From Metridium senile (taxonomy: Eukaryota > Cnidaria > Anthozoa > Actiniaria > Metridiidae): a DNA stretch of 64,000 nt. A model generated the notes under the pieces. It did not search any database, was not told where the DNA came from, and worked only from the letters and a program-made list of their open reading frames with translations. Below, piece by piece: positions 48,421-60,200 of the stretch. The stretch lies in NCBI GenBank assembly GCA_949775045.1, contig OX459099.1, positions 19,266,741 to 19,330,740 of the forward strand, read 5' to 3'. The position numbers were made by a program, and so were the translations under genes. Position 1 is the first letter of the stretch; each line of letters begins with the position of its first letter.

Positions 48421-51400
48421 TTATAAATTACTACTGTAAGGTCTACTACACATAATTCTTCCCAGACCCTTATGAATCTCTCCCTGGACAGCAGAATAAG
48501 GAATTATTTCTCCATCCACTGCTATTGTACCTTCTTGAGAGAGGTCTGGCTCTAGCCTAAATGCTCGTGCATTGATATAAACACATTCTGTTGAATCTAG
48601 ATGTCCTCCAGTTTCCATCTCATTAAATAAAGATAACAATCGTAACTTTGAAACTCCAGATTTAAGGTAAGCTATATGGAGTGTGCCATCACCAAATTTA
48701 GTCAAAGGAGACACAAAAAGATCCGGTCCGAGATGAGAGAGAAGGACTGAGCAGCCGAGAATGAACTCTCCTTCAACAGTCTTCCAAGTTGACGGTACCC
48801 TCTGATCCAACGGAGGGAGAAATAAAGTTTGAGGTCCTTCGTAATGATTTGAAGCAGCTATATTATTAATTGACGAGGAGCATGCATTATTAATCTTTCC
48901 TATGTCAAGATTTGTGATACTTTGAAGCTTTTCTTCTGGTACTGGCCCATGTCCATGGAAAAAGAAACCATTGGGGCTATTAGGAAACGAATAGAAAGTA
49001 GTCTGATCATCCTCATTCTTCAGTTCCTGTGGTATAGTTACATTCACAGTAGTTTCAGGAACATTATCATCATCACCGGGGAGATATGAAATCCTTCCCT
49101 TGTAAATTCGTAGACCTAAAATTCTAATGATGGCGCCCAAAGTGAATCTAGCATTTCCAAGGTATCGATATTTCTCTGATTCGATATCCACATCCGACAT
49201 AATACCCCATGTTAGGGACAGAAATGAGAAGAGTTTCTGGCTTGGTGTTTCGATTGTGCAGATATCAAGGTCCAGGATCCGTCCACGTATTACGGCATAG
49301 ATAGCTGCAGTTAGGTCAAAAGGTTCACTGGTAATAGCGAAAACGAAAAATTTAGATTCATGAAATGTTTACTCAAAAATTATTGAATAATTAATCAGAA
49401 TTTTACAAAAGAAATCACATCCTAACAAGATAATAATAATAATAATTTAATTCTTAGCGCACCAAATGCAATCTCAGTGCAAAATAAAGTAGTGAATAAG
49501 AAAATGTCCTAACAAGATCTGTAAAAATCATATAGATTCCGTCCTGATTTGCATAAGTTTAAACTTGAATTTTCAAGGCTAGATTTACTTTTGTCTTGAC
49601 AATGTTAATAAAGTATAAGAGAACTAGTAGTATAAAATATTTGCGTCTGATCTGTATGCAATAAACAATGGCGATCCAAAGCCTTTGTATATCACATACA
49701 GATCGGCAGCTCATATTGTTTATATTACATAATACTAAAACAAATAAGAATCCAGAATACACACCCTGAGGCATACAGCGCTGAGTAACAAAGTGCATTC
49801 CCAGAACCTGTAGGTATTACACCAAGTGGCATTTGAATAGCTCTTTTCCAGTCAGTCCTCTTCATAAGACCATTAATTAGCTGAAAACACAAATCCCTGT
49901 TAACAAACAATTTATTCAAAGAAAAAATATTATCATGCTTAAATTCATTGCTATTATCATGGTCAAAGTCATTATTGCAACCACTAATAAAAACGGTGAT
50001 GAACTTAATAACCATTATAAAATAATTATTGACTGGCTAGCCTCTCAAACATGTGAAAACTCTATTGTGTTTAAATGTAACCATGAGGTTAGCAAGGCAA
50101 GAAAAATAAAACCATACTTCAATAGACGGTATCACAACCCCGGGGGGGGTACTCCCATATATTTACTATACGGGGATGATCCGCTGAACAGGGTATGGGT
50201 TTTCGAGCTTTCTGTCATAAACAGGATATGGTTTTTTGAGTTTTCTGTCATGAACAGGGTATATTTTTACCCCATTTCCCAATTTCCTTAGTTTTTTTTT
50301 GTCATAATCAGGTATATCAATATATAATATGATGAGCAGTGCGGTCTTTCGTCTTTCGAGAAATTCAGCACGTTTTCGCGGCATAAACAGGGTCCTAAAC
50401 TGTCATAAACAGGGTCCCATTTTTATCCCTTGTCATAAACAGGGTATAAGAATTTGTTTTTTTCTGTCATAAACAGGGTAACCGTTTTAGGATCCCAGCG
50501 GAACACCCCTACCCAAATCCTAGCGGAGTACACCCCCCGGTATCACAACCACTATTATGATCAATATTATAATAATATTACTATAATTATAATCATAAAA
50601 ATATTGCCATTGCTACTATCATTATCATCATCATCATCAGCATCTTTATTGAGTCAATAACAGCCGATAAGGCATCACATTAACTATGTACAAAAATATA
50701 ACTAAATAACTAAATAAAAATGTTTATATATTAAATAGAAAGATAGAAAATACATGTAAAAGAAATATAAATTAAAAATATAACTAAATAACTAAATGAA
50801 AATGTTTATATAAATAGAAAGATAGAAAATACATGTAAAAGAAATATAAATTAATTATCATTATCATGACACCATTGTCTTTTATCAATCTTTTAATCAT
50901 TATCATTTTGATCATCATCATCATTATCATTTTGATCATCATCATCATCATCATCATCATCACTATTAATCATTATCATTTTAATCATCATCATCATTAT
51001 CATTTTGATCATCATAATCATAATCATCATCACTATTAATCATTATCATTTTGATCATCATCATTATCATCATCATCATTATTAATCATTATCATTTTGA
51101 TCATCATCATTATCATTATCATTTTGATCATCATTATCATTACCTCATAAACTAAACCATCTCCAGAACATATCACAAGGCCGTCCCAGTCCTCCAAATT
51201 AAGATCTTTTGCCACTTTCTCAGCCTGTCCAGCATACTCTAGAAGAAATATAAAACTAGATATTACTAATGGACTACCAAATAAATGGTTTATCAAAGAC
51301 ATGATCTTGGATAAAAAGAATTGAGGAAGAAATATCTTAAAAAGTTATTGGCATCAAACTTCAAAAGAATGCTCTTATGCTCCTATCATTCTCCATAAGG

Positions 51401-53803
51401 GGAATACAAAAGGAAAAATACCTCATTCAAACCTTACTTGTCTTTGATAGTGACAAATAGTCACTAAATAAGAACTATTACACAGTAGCAATAATTTGTT
51501 TTTATATCTTGGGTACAGTGTTTTCAATACAGTAAACACCCGCAGTTAAGAACCTTTATTTTTTTTAAGTCTGGCAAAAAAGGTTCTTGTATAAAGGGGT
51601 AGTTGTTGGTAATTTAGGCAAAACAGGTTCTTAATCAGGTTCTTAATTGTTATAAAGGGGATATGTTATTATTTCTTATTAAAAAATTCATGAATAATTA
51701 ATGAGACATTTTCAAAAGAAACCATGACCATGACGAGTGTTGTAAATCTGATACAACACTAGTGTTGTATATCCTGATTTGCATAAGTTTTAACTGGTAA
51801 TTTTACGGCAAAATTTATTTTAATCTTGAAAATTTTGGTCAAGTATGAAAGAGCTTACCTAGACATTTTTTAAGTAGTTTACAACATTCGCGTCCGTGTT
51901 GTATCGGCGATACAATCGCGCGCCTTCGGCTTGCGATTGTATCTGCCGATACAACACGGCCGCTCATGTTGTAAACACTTACTTATAAGAATAATAGGTA
52001 AGCTCGGTTTAGACTAACATTACATATAACTGTGACTTTAAACAAACAAATAAACAATAAACTTACAATTCACAACAGCTATATATCATATTATTAATTT
52101 TTCCAATAAACTGTGTCAAGTAACTTCTGGGTTGTTTATCCTGTAATTTGGCTGTAACCCACATATAAGAATCTGCTTGATCCTGTTTGGCTAAACAGGT
52201 TCTTATATTTAATTTAAGGGGTATTAAAATGGCAAATTTCTGCCAAGAGGTTCTTAATCCACTAGGTTCTTAACTGCGGGTGTTTACTGTATATAATTAA
52301 CACACTTAATAGAGACAGTGGAAGAAAACTTCCAACTATTTATGTAGCTCTTTTGTAATTATGTTATCAATTTTTCGTTCATAAGAACGTATTTTATTCC
52401 ATCGTAGAATAGCGCACGCATTTGTTTGTATTTGTGTTATTTCATAGATATAGTGTTTGCGCTCTATTCCACAGTAGCAATTTTTATTATATTTTGTGGA
52501 TTGTATTTGTGCTCTATTCTGGTCCACTGTAGCATTTTGATTATATTTTATGGATGTACAGTTTTCACTCTAATTACAGCTTTGCTAAATAACAAGATCA
52601 AAATTACCTGTAACAAATAGAGTATAATCTATTGACGCATCGTTAAACATTGGAACCACTTTGTTATTGAATGTCTTTAAGCTTTTCCCAGAACCACTGA
52701 ATGGATTTACAAATACAAGAATCTTGCGGCAGGCTGGTAGCTTCATGTCTGTGTAAAGAATTACAAGAAAAATTATTATAAATGGTTTTATTAAATCCAT
52801 GAATGGTTGAATAGAATTTTACAACAGAAATCACAAATAAATCTGTAATCTGCAAATCTTGCAAGAGATCTGCAAATCTCATACAAATTTTGTCCTGATT
52901 TGCATAAGTTTAAACTTGAATTTTCTTGGCCAGATTTACTTTTATCTTAACAATTTAAGTAAAATATGAAAGAACTAACATTGGACTTTCATAAGTACTA
53001 TACAATATGATAAAGATTATGTCAAGAATGATGATAATGATATTGATAATTAAGATAACAATGATGTTGATAATGATGAACATGATAATGACAATAATGA
53101 TAAATGATGACAACAATGATGATGATGACAGCAAAGAAGACAATGACTACAATATATGATGATAAATTAATCATAAATAAATAATTAAGATCAACAGCAG
53201 CATTCAACAAAAAGATGAATAAAATAAAATAAAAACAATCATGGTAGTTATAATCAATATTAATATACGATGATGATAGTGATGGCAATTATTATGAATT
53301 GGGCAACCTGGTTCAATATTATTAAAAAATAAATGAAAATAAACTATGATGAAATTATCAATATTGATTATGCAACAAATAAAATGATGAATCGTCATAG
53401 CCAAAAAAAAATGGTTACCTTTAATCGTGTTCGCATCGATATCAGGGTCTTTAACTAGCCATGAAATTGTCTTAACCCATTGTCCAGCAAGACGGACATT
53501 GGACTGGATGTCCTCCCAGCCACTAACTTTAAATCTAATTCTCTTGCGAACTCTCTTCTTGTCCTCCAAAGGACATGTAAAAATATGAAGATAAGCATTC
53601 ACATCATCTTTGGTATTCCTTTTGAACACTTTAGCCCCATAAATATCTTCTATATTGGTCGAAAAGAGGGATAATTTTGTGGGTTTACAACAAGCGACGG
53701 TGGTCTGTTCGTACACAAGTTTTTTTCGTGTTAGGCGAACTTCGAAAAGCTTTTTACCCGGTAAAAGCTGAAAACAGCTTTGAAGAAGCACCGACTCGGC
53801 CAT
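48421..53803 (-). CDS. sphk: Sphingosine kinase, tandem copy 2 (five exons)
   Basis: Exons: 53803-53419, 52748-52608, 51238-51144, 49880-49765, 49327-48421. Exons 2-4 have exactly the same lengths (141, 95, 116 bp) and phases as in copy 1; the joined frame is 547 aa. Key blocks: ILVFVNPFSGSGKS in exon 2, CSGDGLVYE in exon 3, IPTGSGNAL in exon 4, and EPFDLTAAIYAVIRGR, EKYRYLGNARFTLGAI and DGEIIPYSAVQGEIHKGL in exon 5. Exon 1 (MAESVLLQSCFQLLPGKKLF) is close to copy 1, so the whole gene was duplicated. The middle of exon 5 and the C-terminus (PYSSNL) differ. The start codon is 206 bp from the divergent PLD6 start. Confidence 0.92.
49437..49620. repeat. Dispersed repeat fragments (SPHK copy 2 intron 4)
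   Basis: AATAATAATAATAATTTAAT then CTTAGCGCACCAAATGCAAT has retroelement-tail form. 49516-49620 contains GTCCTGATTTGCATAAGTTT, a repeat also present near 51760 and 52890. Confidence 0.5.
50139..50540. mobile_element. CCCGGGGGG-type element, CATAAACAGGGT family, copy 2
   Basis: 402 bp, very similar to 19636-20037 throughout. TATCACAAC is duplicated at 50130-50138 and 50541-50549. Located upstream (in minus-strand sense) of SPHK copy 2 exon 4. Confidence 0.85.
50692..51140. repeat. 86-bp duplication and (ATC)n tract
   Basis: 50692-50854 is a direct duplication (AAAATATAACTAAATAACTA, AAGATAGAAAATACATGTAA). From 50890 to 51140 it is imperfect ATC/ATT repeat with TTTTGATCATCATC blocks, ending at SPHK exon 3. 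Confidence 0.8.
51530..52289. mobile_element. Tc1/mariner-like non-autonomous element with TA TSD
   Basis: 760 bp with inverted ends CAGTAAACACCCGCAGTTAA and its complement, flanked by TA (51528-51529, 52290-52291). Internal repeats of AGGTTCTTA occur. A separate strong hairpin lies at 51874-51980. No transposase. Located in SPHK copy 2 intron 2. Confidence 0.75.
51874..51980. repeat. Strong hairpin (CGTGTTGTATCGGCGATAC)
   Basis: TTTACAACATTCGCGTCCGT..GATACAATCGC pairs with GCGATTGTATCTGCCGATAC..ATGTTGTAAACACTT around a GCGCCTTCGGCT loop. This is probably a small MITE nested inside the larger element. Confidence 0.75.
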
Positions 53804-54009
53804 GGTTGAGTCCTCTTGTTGTTTAGTGAATTGAGTTTAAAGTTACTCTTTCGTAAAATCGTAATATTTGCTATCATTGTCAACCGGCATTTGATTGTCT
53901 CGTGATGATCATGACCCGAATCATGCGGGTATATCCCGCGGGTTCAATACCAGTCCTTTCTCGTCCGAATCACCGCAGGAAACGCGCGGGTTTTATTTAC
54001 AATTTCAAA
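53804..54009. promoter_or_regulatory. 206-bp bidirectional promoter region (sphk copy 2 / PLD6)
   Basis: The start codons of SPHK copy 2 (minus) and PLD6 (plus) are only 206 bp apart, so both transcription starts must lie in this interval or overlap the coding regions. CpG sites are frequent (CCGAATCATGCGGG, CGCAGGAAACGCGCGGG). No TATA box is apparent. Confidence 0.55.
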
Positions 54010-54684
54010 ATGGTGGACAACGTTGTCATTTCAAGTTCAAGCAACTTTGCATGTTTTTTCAAGCATTTCTGCACCGTGGCTGCTTTTTCAACTGCCAGCT
54101 ATCTAGTATACAGATATTTAAAAAGGGCACCAAAGTCATCCGAGAAATCGGAGCGCAAAGAGATGATTTCTGAAGTCTTATTTTTTCCCGACAAGAAAAT
54201 CGCATGCAAAAAGTTTCTCAATGGGACTGACTGCACTCGAGTGAACTGCCCTTTTGCTCACAAAGAAACCTCGCTCAGCAAGCTTATCAAAGTAATTTCC
54301 AAAGCCAAACGTAGCCTAGATGTATGTGTGTTTACAATTAACTGCCATGAACTAGCAAACGCTGTTATCAGGCTGCATCGAAATGGTGTGGTAGTTAGAG
54401 TTTTGACTGATGATGAACAGATGGGTTCAACTGGCTCACAAATACAGAAATTCAGAGAAGAAGGAATAAGAGTCAGACATGATCTTTCGTCGTTCTTTAT
54501 GCATCATAAATTCGTGATAATCGATGACAAAGCTCTTGCAAATGGGTCTTTCAATTGGACACGACAAGCAGTGACGGGCAACAGAGAGAATGTGGTGATC
54601 TCTCATGATTTCCAGCTTATAGGAGCATTCAAGAACGAGTTTGAAAAACTGTGGATTGAGTATGATCCTGCTAAAAGAACTTGA
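54010..54684 (+). CDS. PLD6: Mitochondrial cardiolipin hydrolase / PLD6 (MitoPLD, Zucchini)
   Basis: 224 aa in one exon. In other animals this outer-mitochondrial-membrane PLD-family enzyme is reported as a cardiolipin hydrolase and as the piRNA-biogenesis nuclease Zucchini. Features: N-terminal hydrophobic anchor ~12-33 (FKHFCTVAAFSTASYLVY), a CCCH zinc-binding motif C66-x8-C75-x4-C80-x3-H84 (KKFLNGTDCTRVNCPFAH), and a single HKD motif H165-x-K167-x4-D172 (MHHKFVIID) with ANGSFNWT following. One HKD per chain means it acts as a dimer. The ATG at 54010 places the anchor at the N-terminus as in the family; the frame is open further upstream but runs into the promoter. Length is normal for PLD6. 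Confidence 0.93.
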   Translation: MVDNVVISSSSNFACFFKHFCTVAAFSTASYLVYRYLKRAPKSSEKSERKEMISEVLFFPDKKIACKKFLNGTDCTRVNCPFAHKETSLSKLIKVISKAKRSLDVCVFTINCHELANAVIRLHRNGVVVRVLTDDEQMGSTGSQIQKFREEGIRVRHDLSSFFMHHKFVIIDDKALANGSFNWTRQAVTGNRENVVISHDFQLIGAFKNEFEKLWIEYDPAKRT

Positions 54685-54744
54685 TCCTGTTGACACGTAC
54701 AAGAAAATATGTGCAATAGACCTTTTTGATGCTTCTCATCGAAA

Positions 54745-55140
54745 AACCTCAGGCTTGATAGTATGTATGTAATTTACAGTCAATTAAAAAAACATTGTCG
54801 TCAATAGCTAGGCTTCAAGTCTACTCGACTAGACCGAAAGGTAGCATGGGTAGACATCACTGAAGCGGATAAATGCACACAGTATCTAATGCAATACCAC
54901 ACACACTCATTTCTACACATGCTACCTTTCAGTCTAGTTGCCTAAACTTGAAGTCTATTGACAATGTTTTTTGAATTGACTATATTCTTTAGAGTTTGAC
55001 TACAGCCCGTGGAATTTTTAGTGTTTCAATTGTTTGATAATGTGTACATTCCTTAAATTACTGCAAGCTGTAGTCAAATTGTAAAGAATATATTACATGC
55101 TATCAAGGCCGAGGTTGTGGACATGAACCATAAAAAGGTC
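54745..55140. mobile_element. Foldback element (CAACCTCAGC family), copy 3, with nested MITE
   Basis: The left end ACCTCAGGCTTGATAGTATG and right end ATGCTATCAAGGCCGAGGTT are inverted. The body is interrupted by a second palindromic element at 54777-54980. Confidence 0.7.
54777..54980. mobile_element. Nested palindromic MITE flanked by TA
   Basis: CAGTCAATTAAAAAAACATT at the left, AATGTTTTTTGAATTGAC at the right, then TA on both sides. Inner arms share GGCTTCAAGTCTA and GAAAGGTAGCATG with complements. Confidence 0.7.
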
Positions 55141-55316
55141 TATTGTACTATTATTTGTATCAATATGATATCCAGAGAAATTTGAAAATTATGCCATCCA
55201 CTGCATAATCGATAATTAATGTTTTAATAACAATTAGAGTGAGGTCATTAAACCCTTGAAATAGATATTAGACTAACACTCAGCTTTAGTAGACCCTTAT
55301 AGCTGTTATTACATTT

Positions 55317-55443
55317 ATATGCAAATGATTTTGAACAATGGGTTGAAGTCGAGGCTTTCGGGCGAAAACAATAGGTTTGTCCGAAAGCCTTGATTTGAAT
55401 CCATTGTTTGAAATCATTTGTATATAACTGTAATAACAGCTAT
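55317..55443. repeat. Dispersed foldback repeat (see 21486)
   Basis: ATGGGTTGAAGTCGAGGCTTTCGG pairs with CCGAAAGCCTTGATTTGAAT, followed by TATAACTGTAATAACAGC. Confidence 0.65.
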
Positions 55444-56575
55444 TCCATTGTTTTCTTTTGAATCTATTTGACTATTACACTTTAGCAAGCAATTTCTATT
55501 TCATGGGTTAAATGCCTTCACTCTAACATTTCACAATTATTTTTGATTCTTATACATATTGTTTAATACAACACCACATTTAATATTTCAATATTTTTAT
55601 TGAGTTTTGGCAACTTTGATTTTGCATAATTTTCTTTGAAATAAAAAAGCTATAAATTGCAACTACCCTGGTTACAAGAGATGCTTCAATGACAAACTTT
55701 CTCCATAAGACAAAATTTGAGCTGCTCTGATACAGAAGTTCTTGAATACTGTACCCCACCCACCTCCCCGTCCCACAAAGCTTAAATGAGTAGGTCACAA
55801 CAGTTTGAGTAATTTACACATATTAACAGATACTGCTTTGAACCACCAAGGAGTAAGCAATGATGGTGTAAGTTATGGTCGTCCATGTGTAGACTTGCTG
55901 ACTAGCTAACTGATGTTTTAATATACACCAAAATTAACACTGATTACCTGGAAAATGTTGAGCTTTTGTTGTCCAAGTTACATATATTTTTTAATGTAAA
56001 GTAATGTCAATGACGTATTTATAGAGAGTTACATGGGAATGAGTCTCGCCAATTAGTAGGGTGCACTGCATCCAGCTAGAAGATTGAGACAGTTATTATT
56101 ATTATTATTATTATTATCATTATTATTAAACAACTCTCAAACAACACAATTTTGAAACTGTTGGCGATGAGACAATAATGCTTCTGATTGGCTTATACTT
56201 GCTGGAAGTGTGCTCGCATAATCACCTGTCTATCTGTCAAGAGCACTTGATTACTTCACATTTTACTTTTTTTTTTAGTTATAAATGATCATCTCATTAC
56301 TTATCTTTTACTTTTCTCTTGTTAAACAAAACTTTCATTGTGAAAATACTTTATATGCCTAAAACGTATCAAAAAATGAGACTCTGAAACCAAGCATCTC
56401 AAAGGGAGGATTACAAGAATTGGTTATCTTGTTACCATTTGTTACCCCTACAAGGGTGGATCTAGGGGGTGAATTAGGCAACTACTCACCCCTTTTTGGA
56501 GTTGAAAATTAATACAAATAATGTATAAAACAAGAACTAAAATAAACAATGTGATTCCTTTTGAGTTATTAGGTG
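55444..56575. other. Intergenic, no gene
   Basis: No coding evidence. It includes a short (TTA)n tract at 56095-56130. Confidence 0.5.
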
Positions 56576-56581
56576 AGCATA

Positions 56582-56851
56582 GTGTTGGTATGGTGATGCT
56601 AATTTGCCAACCATTTTTACAATAGATTGCTTAATTTTCTTTGTTCTAATAACAATGGTTGGTTGGCAAAACCATAACAAACTATGTCACAGTACGTCCA
56701 CCTATAGGTGAGCGTAGTGTTTACAAGTGTTGGTATTGTGATGCTAATTTGCCAACCATTTTTACAATAGATTTATTAATTTTCTTTGTATATAAACAAT
56801 GGTTGGTTGGCAAAACCATAACAAAATACGTCACTGTACATCCACCTATAG
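56582..56851. mobile_element. Two tandem copies of the TTTGCCAACCATTTT foldback
   Basis: Copies at 56582-56706 and 56722-56851, each with ATGCTAATTTGCCAACCATT and GGTTGGTTGGCAAAACCATA and followed by GTCACWGTACRTCCACCTAT. They share the family of 23336-23452. Confidence 0.75.
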
Positions 56852-57035
56852 TCACCCAGCTTGAAATCGTTCTGGTTCCACCACTGCCCTACTATGCACT
56901 TCCCTTCGAGCAATAATAAAAGTAAAGTAAAGAACAGTATTTTACGTCAGAAGTCCCTTCAGCCAAGCTGACCTTCCAGAGAGCCGACAGTGCACTCATT
57001 TTACTTCCCTCTTTCCATCAGTGCTTTGTTTTGGG

Positions 57036-57172
57036 GGTATTTAAAGCTACTTAAAGCTACACGGAAAGAAGAGAAGTCGAAACAAGGATGCGATGTCACT
57101 GGGAATTGAACTTGTGACCTCTCGCACCAAAAGCTGCGCATTAGCCAACTGTGCCATCCTTGCTCCTTAAAA
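57036..57172 (-). mobile_element. tRNA-derived SINE head
   Basis: The minus strand reads AGGATGGCACAGTTGGCTAA (A-box-like TGGCACAGTTGG) and then AAGTTCAATTCCCAG (B-box-like). It cannot form a normal tRNA cloverleaf with CCA-end stems as read. It lies between the MFSD11 3' end and the repeats. Confidence 0.65.
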
Positions 57173-57275
57173 TAAACCTTTGTGAATACTGTTCTTGCCT
57201 CTCCTACTTTGCTACAGTTCATCGGTATTCTTTAAACTAGAATATTCTAACTAAGTATTGATAATGTTCATTATA

Positions 57276-60200
57276 TTAATTCAATTTTTGGTAGCCTTGG
57301 AATTTTTCCTTGACTTTCCATTCCACAATAAAGAATCCTACTGTCCCAAACAAGGATGCAATAACCTAAAAAAAAAAAAAACAGTTAATCTTTTACCAAG
57401 TACAGTTTTAACAAAGTATTGTTTCTTGACTACTAGACAGTTCCCTGCGCCATCTTAAAAGGTATCCAGGCCTTTGCATTGAAGCGAGACAAACGTTGAG
57501 CTTGCAATTATAGAGACAGGTGAGTAAATGTCCCACAAAGTTTTTCCAAGTCTCTATCATTGCAAGCTCAACATTCATTTCGCTTCGATGCACAGGCCCA
57601 GCTACCTTTTAAGATGGCACAGGGAACTGTGACTACACTAGGAAATACAATCAAATTGCTACTGTAAAATAGTTCTCTATTTAGTGTCACTATCAGGGTA
57701 ATTTTACCAAGTAGGGGACATCATATGCTATTGTAATTTTACCCGCCTTGGCGAATTGTTAAATAAATAAATAAACAAATAAATAAATAAACAAATAAAT
57801 AAACAAATAAATAAATAAACAAATAAACAATGGTTGTAGTGTTTTCACTCTATCAAAAGTAATTTTGAAAGTAATTTACTCTTACCAGAATAAGTAGTTG
57901 CCACTGTAACTGGATTTCTTTACTGTAGAAAAATGCAATTGCAGCAAAAAGGGACTGAAGAAAAGCAGAATGTTATTAATGAATAAATCTATCCAACAAA
58001 AAGTATTTGCTAGTACAGTACTGCTATAGCTAGTATTGACCCCATTAAATCCCTATGAAAATCATTATATAAAATCCCTATGAAAACCCTATGGAAATGC
58101 CTGATATCTCTATGAAAAATGAAATATCTTAAATAACCATACAGCTCAGACTTAAATGTCTGCAGAGAGCGTTAACTTTATATTTAGCAAAGCTGATCCA
58201 GATACAGACACTCCTCTCGGGTCTTTTCAGTGACTGTTTTCAATTTTTCTTATACTACATGTGGAGGACTTATCGGCCTGCTAGAAGCAGTTAACAATCG
58301 TGAGTGTGGATTAGTGCATGCCTCCGAAACTTAACTGTTGTACCTGGAGATAATCCTCTACTAAATAGATAGTCTGATGCATAACCAACTAAGCCAACAA
58401 CCACGGACCACAACATATCTCAAGGTATGTTATCCATCATAACTTTGATTATTTTTACCTGCATGAACTTGAAGAGAGCAAAAGCTGGAGCGCTGTCGTC
58501 AGCATAAGCATGGCCAAGAATAGAATATATCTAAGAAGTAAAAAATATAACAATAATAATAACCAACAGAAGAATGGGACTAAGAACAAATGAATGAATG
58601 GGATAACAAACAAATGAATGAATGGGATAACAAACAAATGAATGAATGAATGGGATAACAAACAAATGAATGAATGGGACAAAGAACAAATGATTGAATG
58701 AATAGGACTAAGAACAAATGAATGAATGAATGAATGAAACAAAGAACAAATGGATGAATGAAATAACAAAACAAATCTTTGTCCAGAATGGGACAAAGAA
58801 CAAATGAATGAATGGGATAACAAACAAATGAATGAATGGGACACAGAACAAATGGATGAATGGGACAAAGACTAAATGAATTAATGGGATAACAAACAAA
58901 TGAATGAATGAATTGGACTAAGAACAAATGAATGAATGGGACAAAGACCAAATGAATGAATGAATGAATAAATGGGACAAAAACCAAATGAATGAATGGG
59001 ATAATAAACAAATGAATAAATGGGACAAAGACCAAATGGATGAATGGGATAATAAAGAAATTAATTAATGGGACAAAGAATATATGAATGAATGGGACAA
59101 AGACCAAATGAATAAATGGGACAAAGAACAAATGAATAAATGAATGAATGGGATAACAAACAAACAAATGAATGAATGAATGGGACAAAGAACAAATGAA
59201 TGGATTGGAAAAAGAACAAATGAATGGGACAAAGAACAATTTGAATTGAATGAATGAATGAATGAATGAATGAATGGATGGATGAATGAATGAATGAATG
59301 AATGAATGAATGAATGAATGAATGAATGAATGAATGAATGAATGGGACAAAGAACAAATAAATAGATGGGAATCCCTACCTGGGTATTGTAACTACTGTC
59401 TCCTAACCCAAGAAGGAAAGAACACACTAAAGCCATGTAAATACTAAAACAAAACAACCATCATCATAATGAAATTGATAGTAGAAGGTTCAGAAATAAT
59501 AACATGACAAATTCAAGTGTTCACGGTTCAAGTATCCTGACTGTAAAATAATGTGATAATAAAACTGCTTACTTTGGTGTAAAGTAGCCATCATCGCTAT
59601 TCTTCTCCATAGGAGAGGTTGATGGTATATTGAGGAATATCATAATAAAAGCAGCCCAGTGTATCAGCATACCAAACAGGACTATAGGATCACGTCCAAA
59701 CTTATTGGTTCTTTTACCAAATATACCAAACACAAGACCACCTGCAACAAAGATGTAATGATGTATAAGCTTTTTGAGAGCACTTGTATGGCACACGCGT
59801 TAACATGTTGAGTAAATATGTCAATTTGTATTCCATGAAAGTGTACCAGACACATGTACCAGACACAGTCTACGTAATTCAATAGAAACAACAAAAGACT
59901 ACAAGTTATACAATGAACAAAGCTAACAAAGAATATAATAGGTTTCCAGTAGATGCAGAAGGAGCCCGGATATACTCTATGTAATTCAATAGAAACAACA
60001 AAAGACTATACAATTACACAAAGAATGTAGCTAACAAAGAATACAATATGTTTCCAGTATATGCAGAAGGACTCCTAAGTACTTGCTTGCTGTGTGCAGT
60101 TATAAAGCACTAGTGGATAGTCACAACACACCATACTGTGCTTCTCTTAAACTTCTTTAAAATTCTATAACTGCACTAAAAACAAATGCATGTTTTCTTT

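Noticed and set aside
49935..50384. Plus- and minus-strand frames of 70-118 codons
   Set aside because: Lie in the CCCGGGGGG element with CATAAACAGGGT repeats; repeat-derived.
57036..57172. Possible tRNA gene (minus strand)
   Set aside because: Has A- and B-box-like sequence but no matching acceptor stem; better explained as a SINE head. The same applies at 28990 and 62470.
58300..58400. Another tRNA-like A-box (TGGCTTAGTTGG, minus strand)
   Set aside because: No B-box follows at the right distance; too weak to call.
58455..59457. Long minus-strand Ser/Phe/Ile/His frames
   Set aside because: AATGAATGGGACAAAGAAC minisatellite; only the short MFSD11 exons inside the interval are real.
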